The notes under the pieces: generated by a model | Databases searched by the model: none | The model's input: the letters and a program-made list of their open reading frames with translations, nothing else | Told to the model about the DNA's origin: nothing | Program-made: the position numbers and the translations under genes | Source of the DNA: Prunus persica | Taxonomy: Eukaryota; Streptophyta; Magnoliopsida; Rosales; Rosaceae | Length of the DNA: 64,000 nucleotides | Direction: 5' to 3' | NCBI RefSeq assembly: GCF_000346465.2 | Contig: NC_034010.1 | Coordinates: 8,123,324 to 8,187,323 of the forward strand | Shown here: piece by piece, positions 46,108-57,701 of the stretch | Position numbering within the stretch: the stretch's first letter is position 1 | How the letters are laid out: each line of letters begins with the position of its first letter

Positions 46108-49100
46108 GAAAACCAATTAGGAATCAAACAACCAGAGATCGAAGATTTCTTACCAGAGAAGAAGATGGTCTCAAAAGTTGATTTCAAAATAGGATCTCAC
46201 TAGCCTCAAGGTCGTTTCTCAAAATCAAAACTTCTGCAACACAGATTAGGAAGATAGGGCATCAAGCTTTTTGGAATCACACCTCAGAATCGAAATTCAA
46301 AGAGAAATCAAAACTAAAATCAAAATGAACCTAAAATCAAGCTCTGCCTGAGTACCAAACGAAAACCTAGTTGATTTAAGGACACAAAATGTAGCTCGCT
46401 CTAATCTGTCACTCTGATCGGGCCCTCGCTCTCATCTCGCTCGTATCTTGCTCTGGTCTCGCGTCATCTTTGTTTTCTTTTTTATGCAGAGCGTGTTTTG
46501 AAAAAGAAAAATCTAAGTTTAAAAAAGGTTAATTGGTCACTGATGTATTAAATAACATAAGTAAGGCTACCTTGGCATTTATGTTGGTCACTAACTTCGT
46601 AATCTAAGTTGTTTTCAGTGACTAATTTAAATACTGGTCAGAAAATTTAGTCATTAAAAATTAAAAAATATGTCTCAATCAATTTATTGACCGTTTAATA
46701 TTATTGGTCATTAACTTTATTGTATTTGTGACCATTATTAATGTGGTTACAAGGAAATTGGTCACTACTGACCTTTTTTCTTGTAGTGCCACTTCATGTG
46801 TTATAACCATATTCTCACTCTCTTGTTGAATTTTTTTTCACTTTTCTATCATGGTTTTTCGTTTACGACCTCCAAAAACCAAAGAAGACTCGGTTTCATT
46901 ATTAGTACTACAACCACTCTCATTGGTAGTACTAGTAGCATCTATATTGTTATTACTAGGTTTATACACTTCATACATATTTAAAAGAAGTTGTTTCAGC
47001 TCATTTGTCTTTTGAGCCACCAATCTATCACAATTAGGATCATTTTCAAATATTTCATCAAAGATGTGCTTCAAATTGCTAGCTTGAATCGGGGGTCAAT
47101 CACAACTCCTATCATTAAGAATGGGTTCACTTTATGAAGTTCACCCCAATATTTATCATATTTCTTCTTCATTGATGCTGCCATATCATTTAAAAGAGTA
47201 TCTATGACTGTCCGTTCTTCAATAGGAATTGTAACATCATATCTATATAACTCCCGAATCTCCCCATCTATGGCAAGCAAATCATGGAAGGTTGAGTGTG
47301 ATGTTGGATGCAAAGAAGCTGAAAATTTCAAAGTAACATCATAGAAGGTCTTCAAAAACATAAAAAATGTCACAGCTTTTTTCCAATCTTCATCACTAGT
47401 TGGACCCACCCTCTTATTAGTCTTAGACTTTCCCTTCCCTTTCCCACTTCCTTCAATGCCTTCAATTCTCTCGTCATCTTTTTCCTCTTCCTTGAAATAC
47501 ATTAAGTAGGAAGAATCGGGATCATCCCCTATCGTATCAAAAGCTTTTCGAAATTTCAATGCCACATCAAGCATCAAATAAGTGGAGTTCCACCTAGTGG
47601 GTACATCCATCATCACCAACCCCTTGCACTCTATTTTTTCCATTTCAACACACATTTTGTGTAACGACCCGATCCTAACTAATAATTAAATACTAAATTA
47701 TTAAAGAAAAAGACAATGTTACCCCGGAATATTTTAATAAATTTACTTGTTGACTTGTTGACTGGGGAGACTTTGGTGAAATTGTTACATTCCGGCCTAA
47801 AAAAGTGTTAAAATATTTAAAGTAAGAAAGAATAAATTTAAAAGAGGAAATAAATTGAAATAAACATTAAAATAAAATGATTTGAATTAATTAAGGTTTT
47901 TGAGAAATTAAAATATTATTTAATATTATAAGGGGTAAAAAGGTTATTTTAAGTTTGGGAAGGAATTTGGAGATTCTGATTGTGCCGTTGCGTAGAGCAC
48001 GTCGAAACGAGTCCGTAGACACGTAGTAGACTCGAATCGGGATTGTAACGAAGAAATGACGATTAAAAGAAGTTCAGTGGCATAACCGTAAATAATTCGA
48101 AGTTCAGTTTTTTAAAAAACCCATATTTTCTGCAGCTGGGCAGCTCGACCAGCTGACTTCCAAAGGTGATATCTCTCAACTCCGGCCACCAATCGAAGGA
48201 AGACCAGTTCCGTTAGAACCACCATACTTTCCTCTTCCAGTCACAGCCCATATCCGCCTCAATCTGCCGTCGTGGTCGTCGAAAATCGCCACGAAACAGG
48301 GTTGTTTTGACAGTTTTTGACGGAATCTCGTGGAGCTCGTTCGGACACCTACGTCCGTCATTTTCTTCATATTTGGTATGTTTTTCCATCCTTTCAATGT
48401 GTTCTAGCTGATGGTTGGGTAGGATTTGATCAATTTCTAGTGTTGGCAACTCGATTTGTGACCCAAAATTTGGCCAGATTTCAGGATGAGATTTCGACCA
48501 CTTCTGGTCATTTTTCGAGGTAGTCTAAGAACAAAATTGGTTCCAAATAGGGTGTTATACCAAGGATAGGAGTTTGAGCTGGCGGTTTGGAGCATTTCTG
48601 ACTGTCCGAAATTGATCAAGTCACTCACGCGCTGCCAGCACGTGTGGCGGCGCGTGGGCTGCATAGTGAGGTCACTCTTAGTCCTAGAATGATCCGCGTG
48701 TTGTCACGAGAGCGTAGAAATTCGCGGATCTCAATTTGGACAACGTACAATTCTCGAATCGTGTAGGATTCAATGGATCGGGAATCGGAGTCCCGGATAC
48801 TCTGAAAAGGCCAACCCTAGGGCTAGATTTACAGTAACCATCCGATCGTGCGATCGTGAGTAGTCCGACTGTCCGATCGAGACCAAACTCTTGGGACATG
48901 TGTCCTACGCATGTTAAGACTTCTAGGAACTCTTGGATCGGAATTTTGAGGTCATGGACCCCACGGGGCCCGGGGTTGACTTTTTGGGACTTATTGCTTT
49001 TTGAGTCCTGAGGCACTCCTAGTCCATTCTAATCATTGAAAAGGCTTATATAGGCTTGAGAATGACTTCAAATACAATGCATGCACTTCTAGGAGTGCAA

Positions 49101-49379
49101 GGCCAGGACTTCGGATTAAATAACGAGGATGAGCTCCATGTGATATGTTTGAGCCTTTAGAAAGCTCATGTGCGTGCGAGTGTTCACTTGGTTTAGTTGC
49201 AGTTCTAATTTCATGATTTTATATGATTTCGAGATGAGTATTTAATTATCTGTTTATTTATCACCTGTTTATAATGTTCATATGGTTAATTGTGTGATAG
49301 AATTATAAATATAATATTGGAATGGTATGCAAAACATAGATCGAGATAGTTAACAAACTAGCCAAGTGTTTATACTAAA

Positions 49380-49676
49380 GAGTTAGTCTAAGTCTACAGC
49401 TCATCCAACCCAAGTGGCTGGTTTAGGATTTTTGAGTTGTAAATTTTCAGTTTCTTCTTTTCTTCTTCTAGTCTTTCAGTTTACCTGTCCTTCTCTCTCA
49501 TGGTGTCCAAATTGTAAGACCTGTTCCAAATAGTAAGTCTCAGAGAGGCCTGAGCGGTAGTGGCATTAGTAGGAGGGCGAGAGAACTTTAGGTATTCTGT
49601 TATCCTATGGAGTCAGTATTAGAAGCCTCTGTTCACTTTCTTCTTTAGGAGTCCAAACCCAGAATCTTGAGTAAAA
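49380..49676 (+). other. Viral leader region
   Basis: Non-coding sequence between the left boundary and the first viral ATG. It shares the AGTC-rich composition of the coding parts (for example TTAGTCTAAGTCTAC). I see no clear tRNA-Met primer site or short-ORF series. Confidence 0.5.
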
Positions 49677-50567
49677 ATGAGTCGTTTTCTTAGAACCAAT
49701 TCTTACAGTTCTAGTAGCTCTAGAGCCAATAGTAGTCTTCCAGAGATAATTAATGAAGAATAAATTGAGTATGAACATAATAGTAACCTAGATTATAAAG
49801 ATTGGAATATACCCAGAGTCCCCAGTCAAGATATTTGTAAGAAAAAATGGGCATTGTCTAGCTTTAAGTCAACCACCCATGTTAAGACAGTCGAACAAGT
49901 CTATGCCTTGAGTAAAAATCATGAGACATGTCAATTACTTAATCTTGAGTCAATTAAGAAACATAAAAATGATGGAAACAATTTCCTGCATATTGGTCTA
50001 GTACAAGTTGCAGTCAAACCATTAACCAGATTAGGATTAAAAGCTTCAATCCTTCTCTGTTTGCGTGATGCTAGATTTAATAATTTTAATGACAGTACGT
50101 TAGGAATAATTGAGTCCAGTCTTGCTAATGGCCTAATTCATTTTGATTGCTATCCAGATTTCATAGTGAGCCTGAGTGATCCACATATCTTAAAAGCAAT
50201 AACTTTAAATATTAAAAATGAAGGTTATGATATGTTACCAGGAAGCCAACCCCTAGCTTTAGTTTACAGAATTTACTATAAGGTCACAGCAACAAACATG
50301 AACTTCCAAGCCTTAAACAAGAGCCCAAAGAGTCAAACTTTGCTAATCCAAAGTCATACGCCTGACGCCACTGTTAGAGTTCCTCACTCTATCAAATGGT
50401 CAGATGTAACCCTACCAGCAGATTGGACCTTAACCACTGAGATTCCTCCAGTCCATATCCAACGTAGTCTAAGCGATTTAGACTACATCCAACAATACTT
50501 AGATGGCACGGTTAAAATCAATTTTGGTCACCAAGCCCCACAAAGGTCAACAGTCCAACTACAATAG
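49677..50567 (+). pseudogene. Viral movement protein region
   Basis: The ATG at 49677 opens a frame interrupted by TAA at 49761 and closed by TAG at 50565. Between them about 240 residues match the 30K-type movement proteins of caulimovirids: GLVQVAVKPLTRLGLKASIL, a LLCLRDARFNNF block, then LANGLIHFDCYPDF. The family moves virus between cells through plasmodesmata. The same frame continues beyond 50567, so the TAG probably replaces a sense codon of a longer polyprotein. This is an inactive relic. Confidence 0.8.
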
Positions 50568-52978
50568 TTACCAACGCTTGATCAATCCCAAAGACACATC
50601 CCTGCCAGAAAGTCCTTTGCAGCTTCTTCATCTACCCTAGAACGAGACCTAGAGTTAGAGAAAGCTTTAATTGATTTAAAATTAGAATCATTAAGAAAAA
50701 CTGCACAAGTCACCCAACCTGTCTATGGTAAAATGCCCGAAGAAAATAAATCTGAGTCCCCTGAATCACCCACTCAATCTGATTTTTTCGAAGCCGGTTT
50801 CAAAATCGAAAACCAACTTCGAACACTTAATAAGAAATTTGAGATTAATTGGAAAAAATTAGAAAAGCATTTGCATGCCCCTGAGAATCAAGCCCAAAGA
50901 GATAATTATCATACATTAATACCCGATAGAGTCAAAAGACAACAAATATTTAATGAATGGAAAGAATATATGCGCACAGCTAAAGTTGAAATTTATTATA
51001 TTGATTTTGTAGAAAGCCATTATCTGCCTAAAGAGTTAAAAGCCTTAACACAAGAAAATTGGGAAAAAATAGATCACACTAAGATCCTTGCTAGTCATCC
51101 CCCTGTTGAGTCTATAGTTATCCAGTACCAGAATGCCCAAGTCATTGCCAGTCCTTTTAAGATCCCTGATTTAGAAAATAAAATGGTAATTGAACAAAAT
51201 AATTACATTAACCAGAGTTTAGTCGTCATTGGTAAACAATTGGATAAAATAGAAACTAAAGTCGACAAATTGCTTCCGAAAGAAACTATCGTTAAGACAC
51301 AAGATCAGAAACCATTAGTCACTTTTGAAGATTTAAAAACTAGTCCAACCTTTAAAACAAAAACTACAATGTCAAAAATTGAGAAAATGTTAGAAGAATT
51401 AACGCCAACTAAGAGGAAAAAGAAAAGGTTGAGTCAAGTGTCAAAGTTTTAGGATATTCTGAATCACCCTTTGTTTCCCATAATTCTTCTGAATCTGAAT
51501 CAATTGATAATATGGAAACAGAGTCTAGTAATATTTCTAAAATTGAGAATGCGTTTAAAAACCTTGAGCTTGAAAATGATCCACAAATACAAAGATTAAC
51601 AAACAAAGTCAATCCTACTAGTCTCACCAAAAATTGGTACCCTAAGCCTACACCACCTGACCTCCAGTTTGAAGAACGAAATACTCAAAGCCAGTTTTCT
51701 GTTTCTTCTGATAAATTATATGAATGAAATATTGATGGTCTTTCTGAACAAGAAATCCTTAACAAACTACAACATATGTCTATGGTCGCCAATAGTTACA
51801 TCACCAATCACAGTTTCCCACAGTCTGAAATTGTCCCCTTATTAGAAACAGGTTTCACCGTAACCCTTCGTTCTTGGTGGGATAAACACTTAACACATGA
51901 GTCTAAACAACGAATAATTCATTCACTAAAAACTAATGAAGAAGGTCTTCCTATTTTTGATGAACAAATAGGTCAAGGCATTGATGATGGAGTCAATACT
52001 TTACTTTACACGATAGTTGATCACTTTATTGGAACACCTAGTAATACAACTGCCAGAATACATGATCAATTGAGTAATTTAAGATGCCCTAAATTATCTG
52101 ATTTTAGATGGTACAAAGATGTGTTCATTTCCAGAGTCATGCTAAGAGAAGATAGTAATCAGCTGTTTTGGAAAGAGAAATTTGTTAATGGGTTGCCAAA
52201 TCTATTTGCTCATAAGATCCGATCAACCCTTAGTAATGAACAAAGTCATATTGATTGGGATAGTTTAACCTATGGAAATATAATCAGTACAATTAATCAA
52301 GTAGGAATGAGAATGTGTGTCGATATGAAAATCGGTAAACAAATTCAATTTGAGAGAAATTCTGCCAAATATGGTTTAATGTCTGTAACCCCGTCAAGAA
52401 AAAATAAGCCTAACCGACAGTTTAGTAAAAAACGTTATTACTCACGTAGAAAATAGTCATTCCAGCACAATAATAATAATAGAGAATTTTATAAAAGTAA
52501 AAGATTTTCTCCTAAGAAAAATTGGAAAAAGAATCATCATAAAGAAAAGAATACCAGCTTTAAGAAAAGAACCGACAAATGGAAAGTGAAATGTTACAAA
52601 TGTCAAAAGTATGGTTACTATGCTAATGATTGTAAGGTTAAAGACACAATCAAACAATTGCAAATCACGGAAGCAGAAAAAGATAAATTAATCAAAGTCC
52701 TTGAGTTAAGAGAATTCGAGTCTAGTGAGAACGAAACCATGGTTAGTCAAACTGAGTCATCTGAAACATATTCTTCTGAGTCCCAACCTAGTTCACCCCG
52801 AATCCAATTTGGTTGCCAAGATGATTGCTGTAAATCTAAGTCTATTAACGTCCTCACTAAACAAGAAGAACAAGAAGAATTGTTAATTGATTTAATAAGT
52901 AAAGTAGAAAACCCTGAATTAAAATATGAATATCTAAAGAAACTAAGAAAAGTCATTAGCCAAGAAGAGCCGAGGTAG
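50568..52978 (+). pseudogene. Viral coat-protein region with zinc knuckle
   Basis: The frame of the movement protein continues to a stop at 51450, with charged helical segments. Then a frameshift near 51420 moves to a second frame, open in parts to 52978 (stops at 51725, 52454 and 52976). The second part has LRCPKLSDFRWYKDVFISRV and KFVNGLPNLFA, like the gag-type fold of caulimovirid coats, then a basic stretch and a zinc knuckle CYKCQKYGYYANDC whose His is replaced by Tyr. The second viral copy keeps the His. Confidence 0.78.
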
Positions 52979-53224
52979 TCAAACCCCAGAAAATAAGTCT
53001 GAACACAACTTTAGAAAAATTTAACAAAAAAAAAAGAAGTCACCCTGCAGGATCTACAACTAGAAATAAAATCAGTCAAAAAAGAAATCATTGAGCTAAA
53101 ACAAATAAGTCAAAAATTATAGAGTGAAAATTATGAGATAAAACAAGATCTGATTAATCTGTTAGAAAACAGAGTCCCTGAGTCCAAACCAGAGAGTCCC
53201 ACTAATTCAGATGGAGAAAATACT

Positions 53225-55210
53225 ATCCAAGATCAAGCCGTTAATCTAATTAAACATGTGAGCTTTAGAAAATGGTATGCTCGAGTCACCATATTTGTCA
53301 ACAGCTTTGAGTTAAACACAGTTGCCCTTTTTGATTCAGGTGCCAACTTAAATTGCATTCGAGAAGGTCTAATTCCAACTAAGTATTATAAAAAGTCAAA
53401 AGAGTCGTTAAGCACTGCTTCAGGAAAATCCCTCCAACTGAATTATGAGATCCTTAAAGCCCATGTCTATTAGAACAAAATTTGCTTCAAAACTTCTTTT
53501 GTCTTAATCAAGAACATTACTAATGAAGTTATCCTAGGATTACCTTTTATCTCCCTTCTATACCCTTTCCAGGTTGAACACAACGGTATCATTTCCACCT
53601 GTCTAGGAGAAAAAATTTAGTTTGAATTTCTGAGCAAACCCGAGTTACATAATTTAAAAAAATTACAGAAAGATGCAGTCACCAAATCAGTCAAAATTAT
53701 TCAGAATAAAGACAAACAATTGAGATTTCTTCAAGAAGAAGTTAAAACAAAAAGAATTGAACATCAACTGAGTCAAAAATCTTTACAAGATCAAATCCAA
53801 CAATTTGAAGAAAATTTAAAACAAGAAATTTGTTCTGAGTTACCTAATGCATTCTGGCATAAGAAACATCATGTTGTCAGTCTTCCCTATGTCAAATCCT
53901 TTAGTGAGAAAAATATTCCGACTAAAGCAAGACCAATTCAAATGAGCCAAGAGTGAATGGAATTCTGTAAAATTGAGATCACCGATTTGCTTAAAAAAGG
54001 AATCATTCGTAAGAGTAAGTCACCCTGGTCTTGTCCTGCTTTCTATATTCAGAAAAATGCTGAGTTAGAACGTGGAGTCCCCAGATTGGTCATCAACTAC
54101 AAACCACTTAATACTGTCTTAGAATGGATAAAATACCCAATTCTTAACAAAAGAGATTTAATCAACAGACTAGAAAAATCAGCTATTTTTTCTAAGTTTG
54201 ATATGAAGAGTGGATTTTGGCAAATACAAATTTCTGAGTCTGATAGATATAAAACTGCTTTTGTTACTCCTTTTGGTCATTATGAGTGGAATGTTATGCC
54301 TTTTGGTCTTAAGAATGTGCCCAGTGAGTTCCAGAATATAATGAATGAGATTTTTAACCCTTTTAGTCATTTTTTCATAGTTTATATTGATGATGTGCTA
54401 ATATTATCTGAGTCCATAGAACAACATTGGAAACATCTGCATAAGTTCTTACAGATAGTTAAACAAAATGGTTTAGTTGTCTCTGCTAAGAAAATTAAGT
54501 TATTTCAAACTAATGTGAGATTTCTTGGGTTCAACATCTGCCAGTCACAGATTAGTCCCATAGATCGAGTTATCCAGTTTGCTGATAAGTTTCCTGATCA
54601 AATCCTAGACAAGAGTCAACTCCAAAGATTTCTAGGATCTCTCAATTATGTTTATAATTTTTATCAAAATTTGAGAAAACAGTGTAAGCCTTTATTTGAT
54701 CGTCTCCAAAATAATCCTCCTCCTTGGTCACCTGCTCATACTGAGATTGTTCGACAAATCAAAACTCATATCAAGACTCTTCCCTGTCTTTCTATCCCTT
54801 CTGTTAATTCATTTAAGATTGTTGAGACTGATGCTTCTAATGTAGGCTATAGAGGTATTCTCAAACAAAGAGTCAATTCTAGTCAATCGGAGCAAATCAT
54901 CTGGTTCCATTCTGGTACTTGGTCGCAGTCACAAAGTAATTATAGTACTATTAAGAAAGAAATATTATCTATTGTATTATGCATTAATAAATTTCAATCT
55001 GATTTATTAAATCAAAAATTTTTAGTCCAAGTTGACTGTAAATCCGCTAAGCATGTATTAGAAAAAGATGTTCAAAACATTGTATCCAAACAAATATTTG
55101 CACGTTGGCAAGCTATTTTGAGTATTTTTGATTTTGATATTGAGTATTTGAGAGGAAGGGAGAATTCTATTCATGATTTTCTTACTAGAGAATTTCTGCA
55201 GGGAAAATAA
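53225..55210 (+). pseudogene. Viral protease, reverse transcriptase and RNase H
   Basis: The protease motif ALFDSGANLNCI lies near 53325 (DSG triad), then VILGLPFISLLYP. After stops at 53471, 53618 and 53954 the RT runs openly from 53957. Its blocks are SPWSCPAFYIQKN, RLVINYKPLN, FDMKSGFWQIQI, VMPFGLKNVPSEFQN and the catalytic YIDDVLIL. RNase H follows with VETDASNVGYRGIL and an YSTIKKEILSIVL block. The frame closes with TAA at 55208. RT and RNase H are the best preserved parts and keep their catalytic residues. There is no integrase. Confidence 0.9.
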
Positions 55211-56584
55211 TGGCAGAAAGAAGAATAGAAAAAGAAAAAGAAAAGCAAAAGAGTCAAATTGGTCAATCCAGTCAACCGCAGTCACTCCGAGTCCTCCCTT
55301 CATCAATGAGCCAATCAATGAGTCATGCTCAGCCAATGAGTCGTGCCCAATATGAGTCTCCTTCTCAGATCGTCCCCTTTCTGGGATGTTCTCCTCTCCA
55401 AATCAGTAACAGGTTTGCCAGCCTAGGAGCCACAGTCGGCCAGGTTCACCCTAGTTTCCAAACTGCCTTAATTTCTAGTCATGATCCTTTCCAGGATATT
55501 GCCATATCTAACCCCCCAGTCGTCTCATATCAAAAAACTTCCCCATATATGGTCAAGAGTCATAGTCACCTATTTTCATTGAGTCCAAGTATAATTCAAT
55601 TGCTAACCCGATCACCATTGCCAAAGCATACTTTCCACCAAACAGTCATTTCATCCCCCCAGCACCATTTAAGAATCTAAAATATTACAGAGACATCCTC
55701 CATGAGACCCATTCCATTACCATTAAACCCATCAAAGACAGAGAAAACCCTCATATCATCCTATATCATTCCCTTTACATCCATCAAATAATCAATGAGA
55801 ATGAGTGGAGCAGTCATCCCTATGACCTCAAAGTTCTCCAATCAGAACTTCAATATAGCTATTATGATTATATCGAAGCATGGTATTCTATCTTGCTTCA
55901 TCAAACAGTTGATTTCAGTCATTCCTGGTTCCTCAACTTTGACAGCAAATTCAAGAGTCCTTTTCCTTACTGGCTCAATCACTGGTGGGAAAAACATGGC
56001 CCAGTAATTGACTTATTTCCTCCCCCTATGCAGGATTTAGTTAATTATTTTACTAATAAAAATAAGTTTAAAGAATCTGAATTGTTCTTCCCTAACCTTC
56101 TCCATTTTGTTGCCAAGTATAAAGTTCATTGGATCCTCAAATGGTCTTATCAGGTTAATTGGGAAACTAGAGTCCTGTCTCGCTAATTTTCAATCAAATG
56201 GTGGGATAAATTTAAACTTGAGCGTATTACAGATTATATTTATGCTGATTTTCCTCCAGTCAGGAATCCACAGCCTGAGAAAAAGACATCTCCTGCTTCT
56301 TCACATTCTTCTCTCCCAATCGAGGGAAAATCTAAGTCGGAGTTGCAAGAAATTGCTCGTAAACTAATGCTTCAAGCTTCCTAAATGCATGATGATGCTG
56401 ATGCCTCTCCAAAGGCTGAGTCATCTGCTAGTCAGCCTAAGCCATCCAGTCAATAGGCTCCAGCCCCGAAAATACAGTGGAGTGATTACCCTGATGAGCC
56501 TATTCATGAGCATGAGCATGAGCCTTATCCGATCCACGGTCAAGATCCATATGATTTTGGACCTTTCAACCCTGGTGATGATTA
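55210..56584 (+). pseudogene. Extra viral ORF downstream of RNase H, unknown function
   Basis: Its ATG (55210) overlaps the polyprotein stop by one base (TAATG). The N-terminal ~120 residues are Ser/Gln/Pro-rich and low complexity. After frameshifts near 55680-55880, a Trp/Tyr/His-rich globular part follows (DFSHSWFLNFDSKF, LLHFVAKYKVHW, WSYQVNWETRVLSR), then an acidic Ser/Pro tail ending GDD near 56584, about 455 codons in all. A clear homologue sits in the same place in the second copy. It matches no standard caulimovirid protein I know; it is not the P6 transactivator by any visible motif. Conservation between divergent copies argues it was a real viral gene. Confidence 0.7.
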
Positions 56585-57075
56585 AAGTTTCACTTGCCTT
56601 TCATCATGAGCCCTGAGTTAAAGCATGAGTCAACAAATTACCTTTCATCATGAGGATTGAGTTAAAGCATCCGGACCCGTGCCTTCAACAGTCTGAAAGC
56701 CCGTGTTCCTTTTGAAGATTCCCCGACAAGATTACTGTTGCTGCACTCAGTAAAAGCAAAAGATTTCGCGTGCTTCCACAGTTTCTTTTCAAGCATCCAA
56801 AGTTGCCAGCTCACCAACAATTATCTGAGTCCTTTGAGTCTTTTGTTTTACTATTTTAAGAAAGCCTTGGCCCTTGTAATAGACAGAATGTAATTTAGTA
56901 CACTATAATTTTCTCAGTTTCAAAGTTCTGTCAGTACTAGTGCTCTGAAGAACTAAGTCGTGAAACTAGGATTTGTAAGTGTTTTGCATTCTCCTAAGTT
57001 ATCAATATATCTGAGATTTTGAGAATTGAATTATTTTGATATCTGCTTATTTTCATTGCATCTATTTTCATATAT
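56585..57075 (+). other. Viral 3' non-coding region with GAGTTAAAGC repeats
   Basis: GAGTTAAAGCA occurs at 56615 and GAGTTAAAGC at 56659, each after a CCTTTCATCATGAG repeat. The same GAGTTAAAGC motif recurs on the viral strand downstream of the extra ORF in the second copy (57500-57700, reversed). A promoter/transcript-end role is likely for this position in caulimovirids, but no TATA or poly(A) site is firmly assigned. Confidence 0.5.
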
Positions 57076-57078
57076 TCT

Positions 57079-57103
57079 AATATATACATATATATATATA
57101 TAT
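57079..57103. repeat. (TA)n tract at the junction of the two viral copies
   Basis: An alternating TA run directly before the outer end of the inverted viral arm at 57104. Confidence 0.85.
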
Positions 57104-57504
57104 CAGAAGACAGAAGGGGAAAAGAACCAGATATCAGAAGAGACCAAGACAAGAAAAACAGCTTTGAAATAAATCAAAGTAGAATTTAATTAAGGCGTAA
57201 ATACATAAAATTCTTATCTCACAAATTGCATGAATGAAAATGTAATTGATCATTTAAAGTAATACTTAGGAACGAAGATAGGATTAATATAAAATTGACT
57301 TAATATAGCTTTAAAAACATGAAAATAAAACTTACAGAAAGCAATGCCACGTAGGACACTCACACTTCTACTGAACACTCGCACTCTTGCTGAAGTTCTT
57401 TGAAAACTGAAAAATTACAAAGAAGACTCGAAAGGAAAGCTTCCCCTTACAAATAACTTGGGGCTTCTACTTAAAGACCTGGTATTTAGAAGAAGACAAA
57501 ATGA

Positions 57505-57585
57505 CTTTTGAAATTAACTTCTGCTTTAACTCGGGCATCTTTTGCTTTGAAATTAACTTCTGCTTTAACTTGGGCATCTTTTGCT
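57505..57585 (-). repeat. 39-bp tandem repeat in the viral 3' region
   Basis: GAAATTAACTTCTGCTTTAA followed by CTCGGGCATCTTTTGCTTT is repeated twice, with further shorter units to about 57680. On the viral strand each unit carries a GAGTTAAAGC or AAGTTAAAGC core. Confidence 0.8.
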
Positions 57586-57701
57586 TTTACTTTTACTCTG
57601 GGCAATTGCTTTAGCTCTAGGCATATTTACTTTAGCTTACTTTAACTCTGGGTCTTGCTTTAACTCTGGGCATCTTTGTTTTGGCCACTTTGTAGAAAGG
57701 C

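Larger units (their letters stand above)
42194..46788. mobile_element. CACTA (En/Spm) DNA transposon, 4.6 kb
   Basis: The left end is CACTACAAGAAAAACAAG and the right end is CTTTTTTCTTGTAGTG, perfect CACTACAAGAAAA-type inverted termini. They are flanked by CCA at 42191-42193 and 46789-46791, the 3-bp CACTA duplication. Subterminal repeats on TTGGTCACTA / GTGGCCA crowd both ends (42205-42530 and 46530-46770). Only remnants of an accessory protein gene are present and I see no TNP2 transposase, so it is non-autonomous. Confidence 0.93.
41718..47655 (-). pseudogene. hAT transposase (zinc finger BED RICESLEEPER type), split by a CACTA element
   Basis: The N-proximal surviving part (47655-46838) has DVPTRWNSTYLMLD and a domain of unknown function (DUF4413-like), then VVIDPRFKLA. 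The C-terminal dimerisation domain (about 42190-41880) reads WWRINGLKYPALASIAKDVL, then a STSTIASESCFSTSGRV block and ICSQNWI. Taking out 42194-46788 with one CCA joins HEVDRYLLD in frame across the gap. A frameshift or stop near 46838 already existed on the far side. A small last exon ending near 41718 is likely. The BED finger and first part are missing because solo-LTR-like element 3 entered at 47660. It is inactive. Confidence 0.87.
49380..57075 (+). mobile_element. Endogenous caulimovirid (plant pararetrovirus), near-complete but broken copy
   Basis: Gene order is movement protein, coat region with zinc knuckle, protease, RT, RNase H, then an extra ORF. There are no LTRs and no integrase, as in Caulimoviridae. 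The first five domains appear to have formed one polyprotein, which resembles the Petuvirus/Florendovirus layout. At least eight in-frame stops and several frameshifts disable it. The edges are set by the end of solo-LTR similarity and by the viral AGTC-rich composition, so they are approximate. I do not assign a genus. Confidence 0.85.

Noticed and set aside
49320..49345. TGGTATGCAAAAC as a caulimovirid tRNA-Met primer site
   Set aside because: The match to the usual TGGTATCAGAGC stops after a few bases and the position may still be in the solo LTR.
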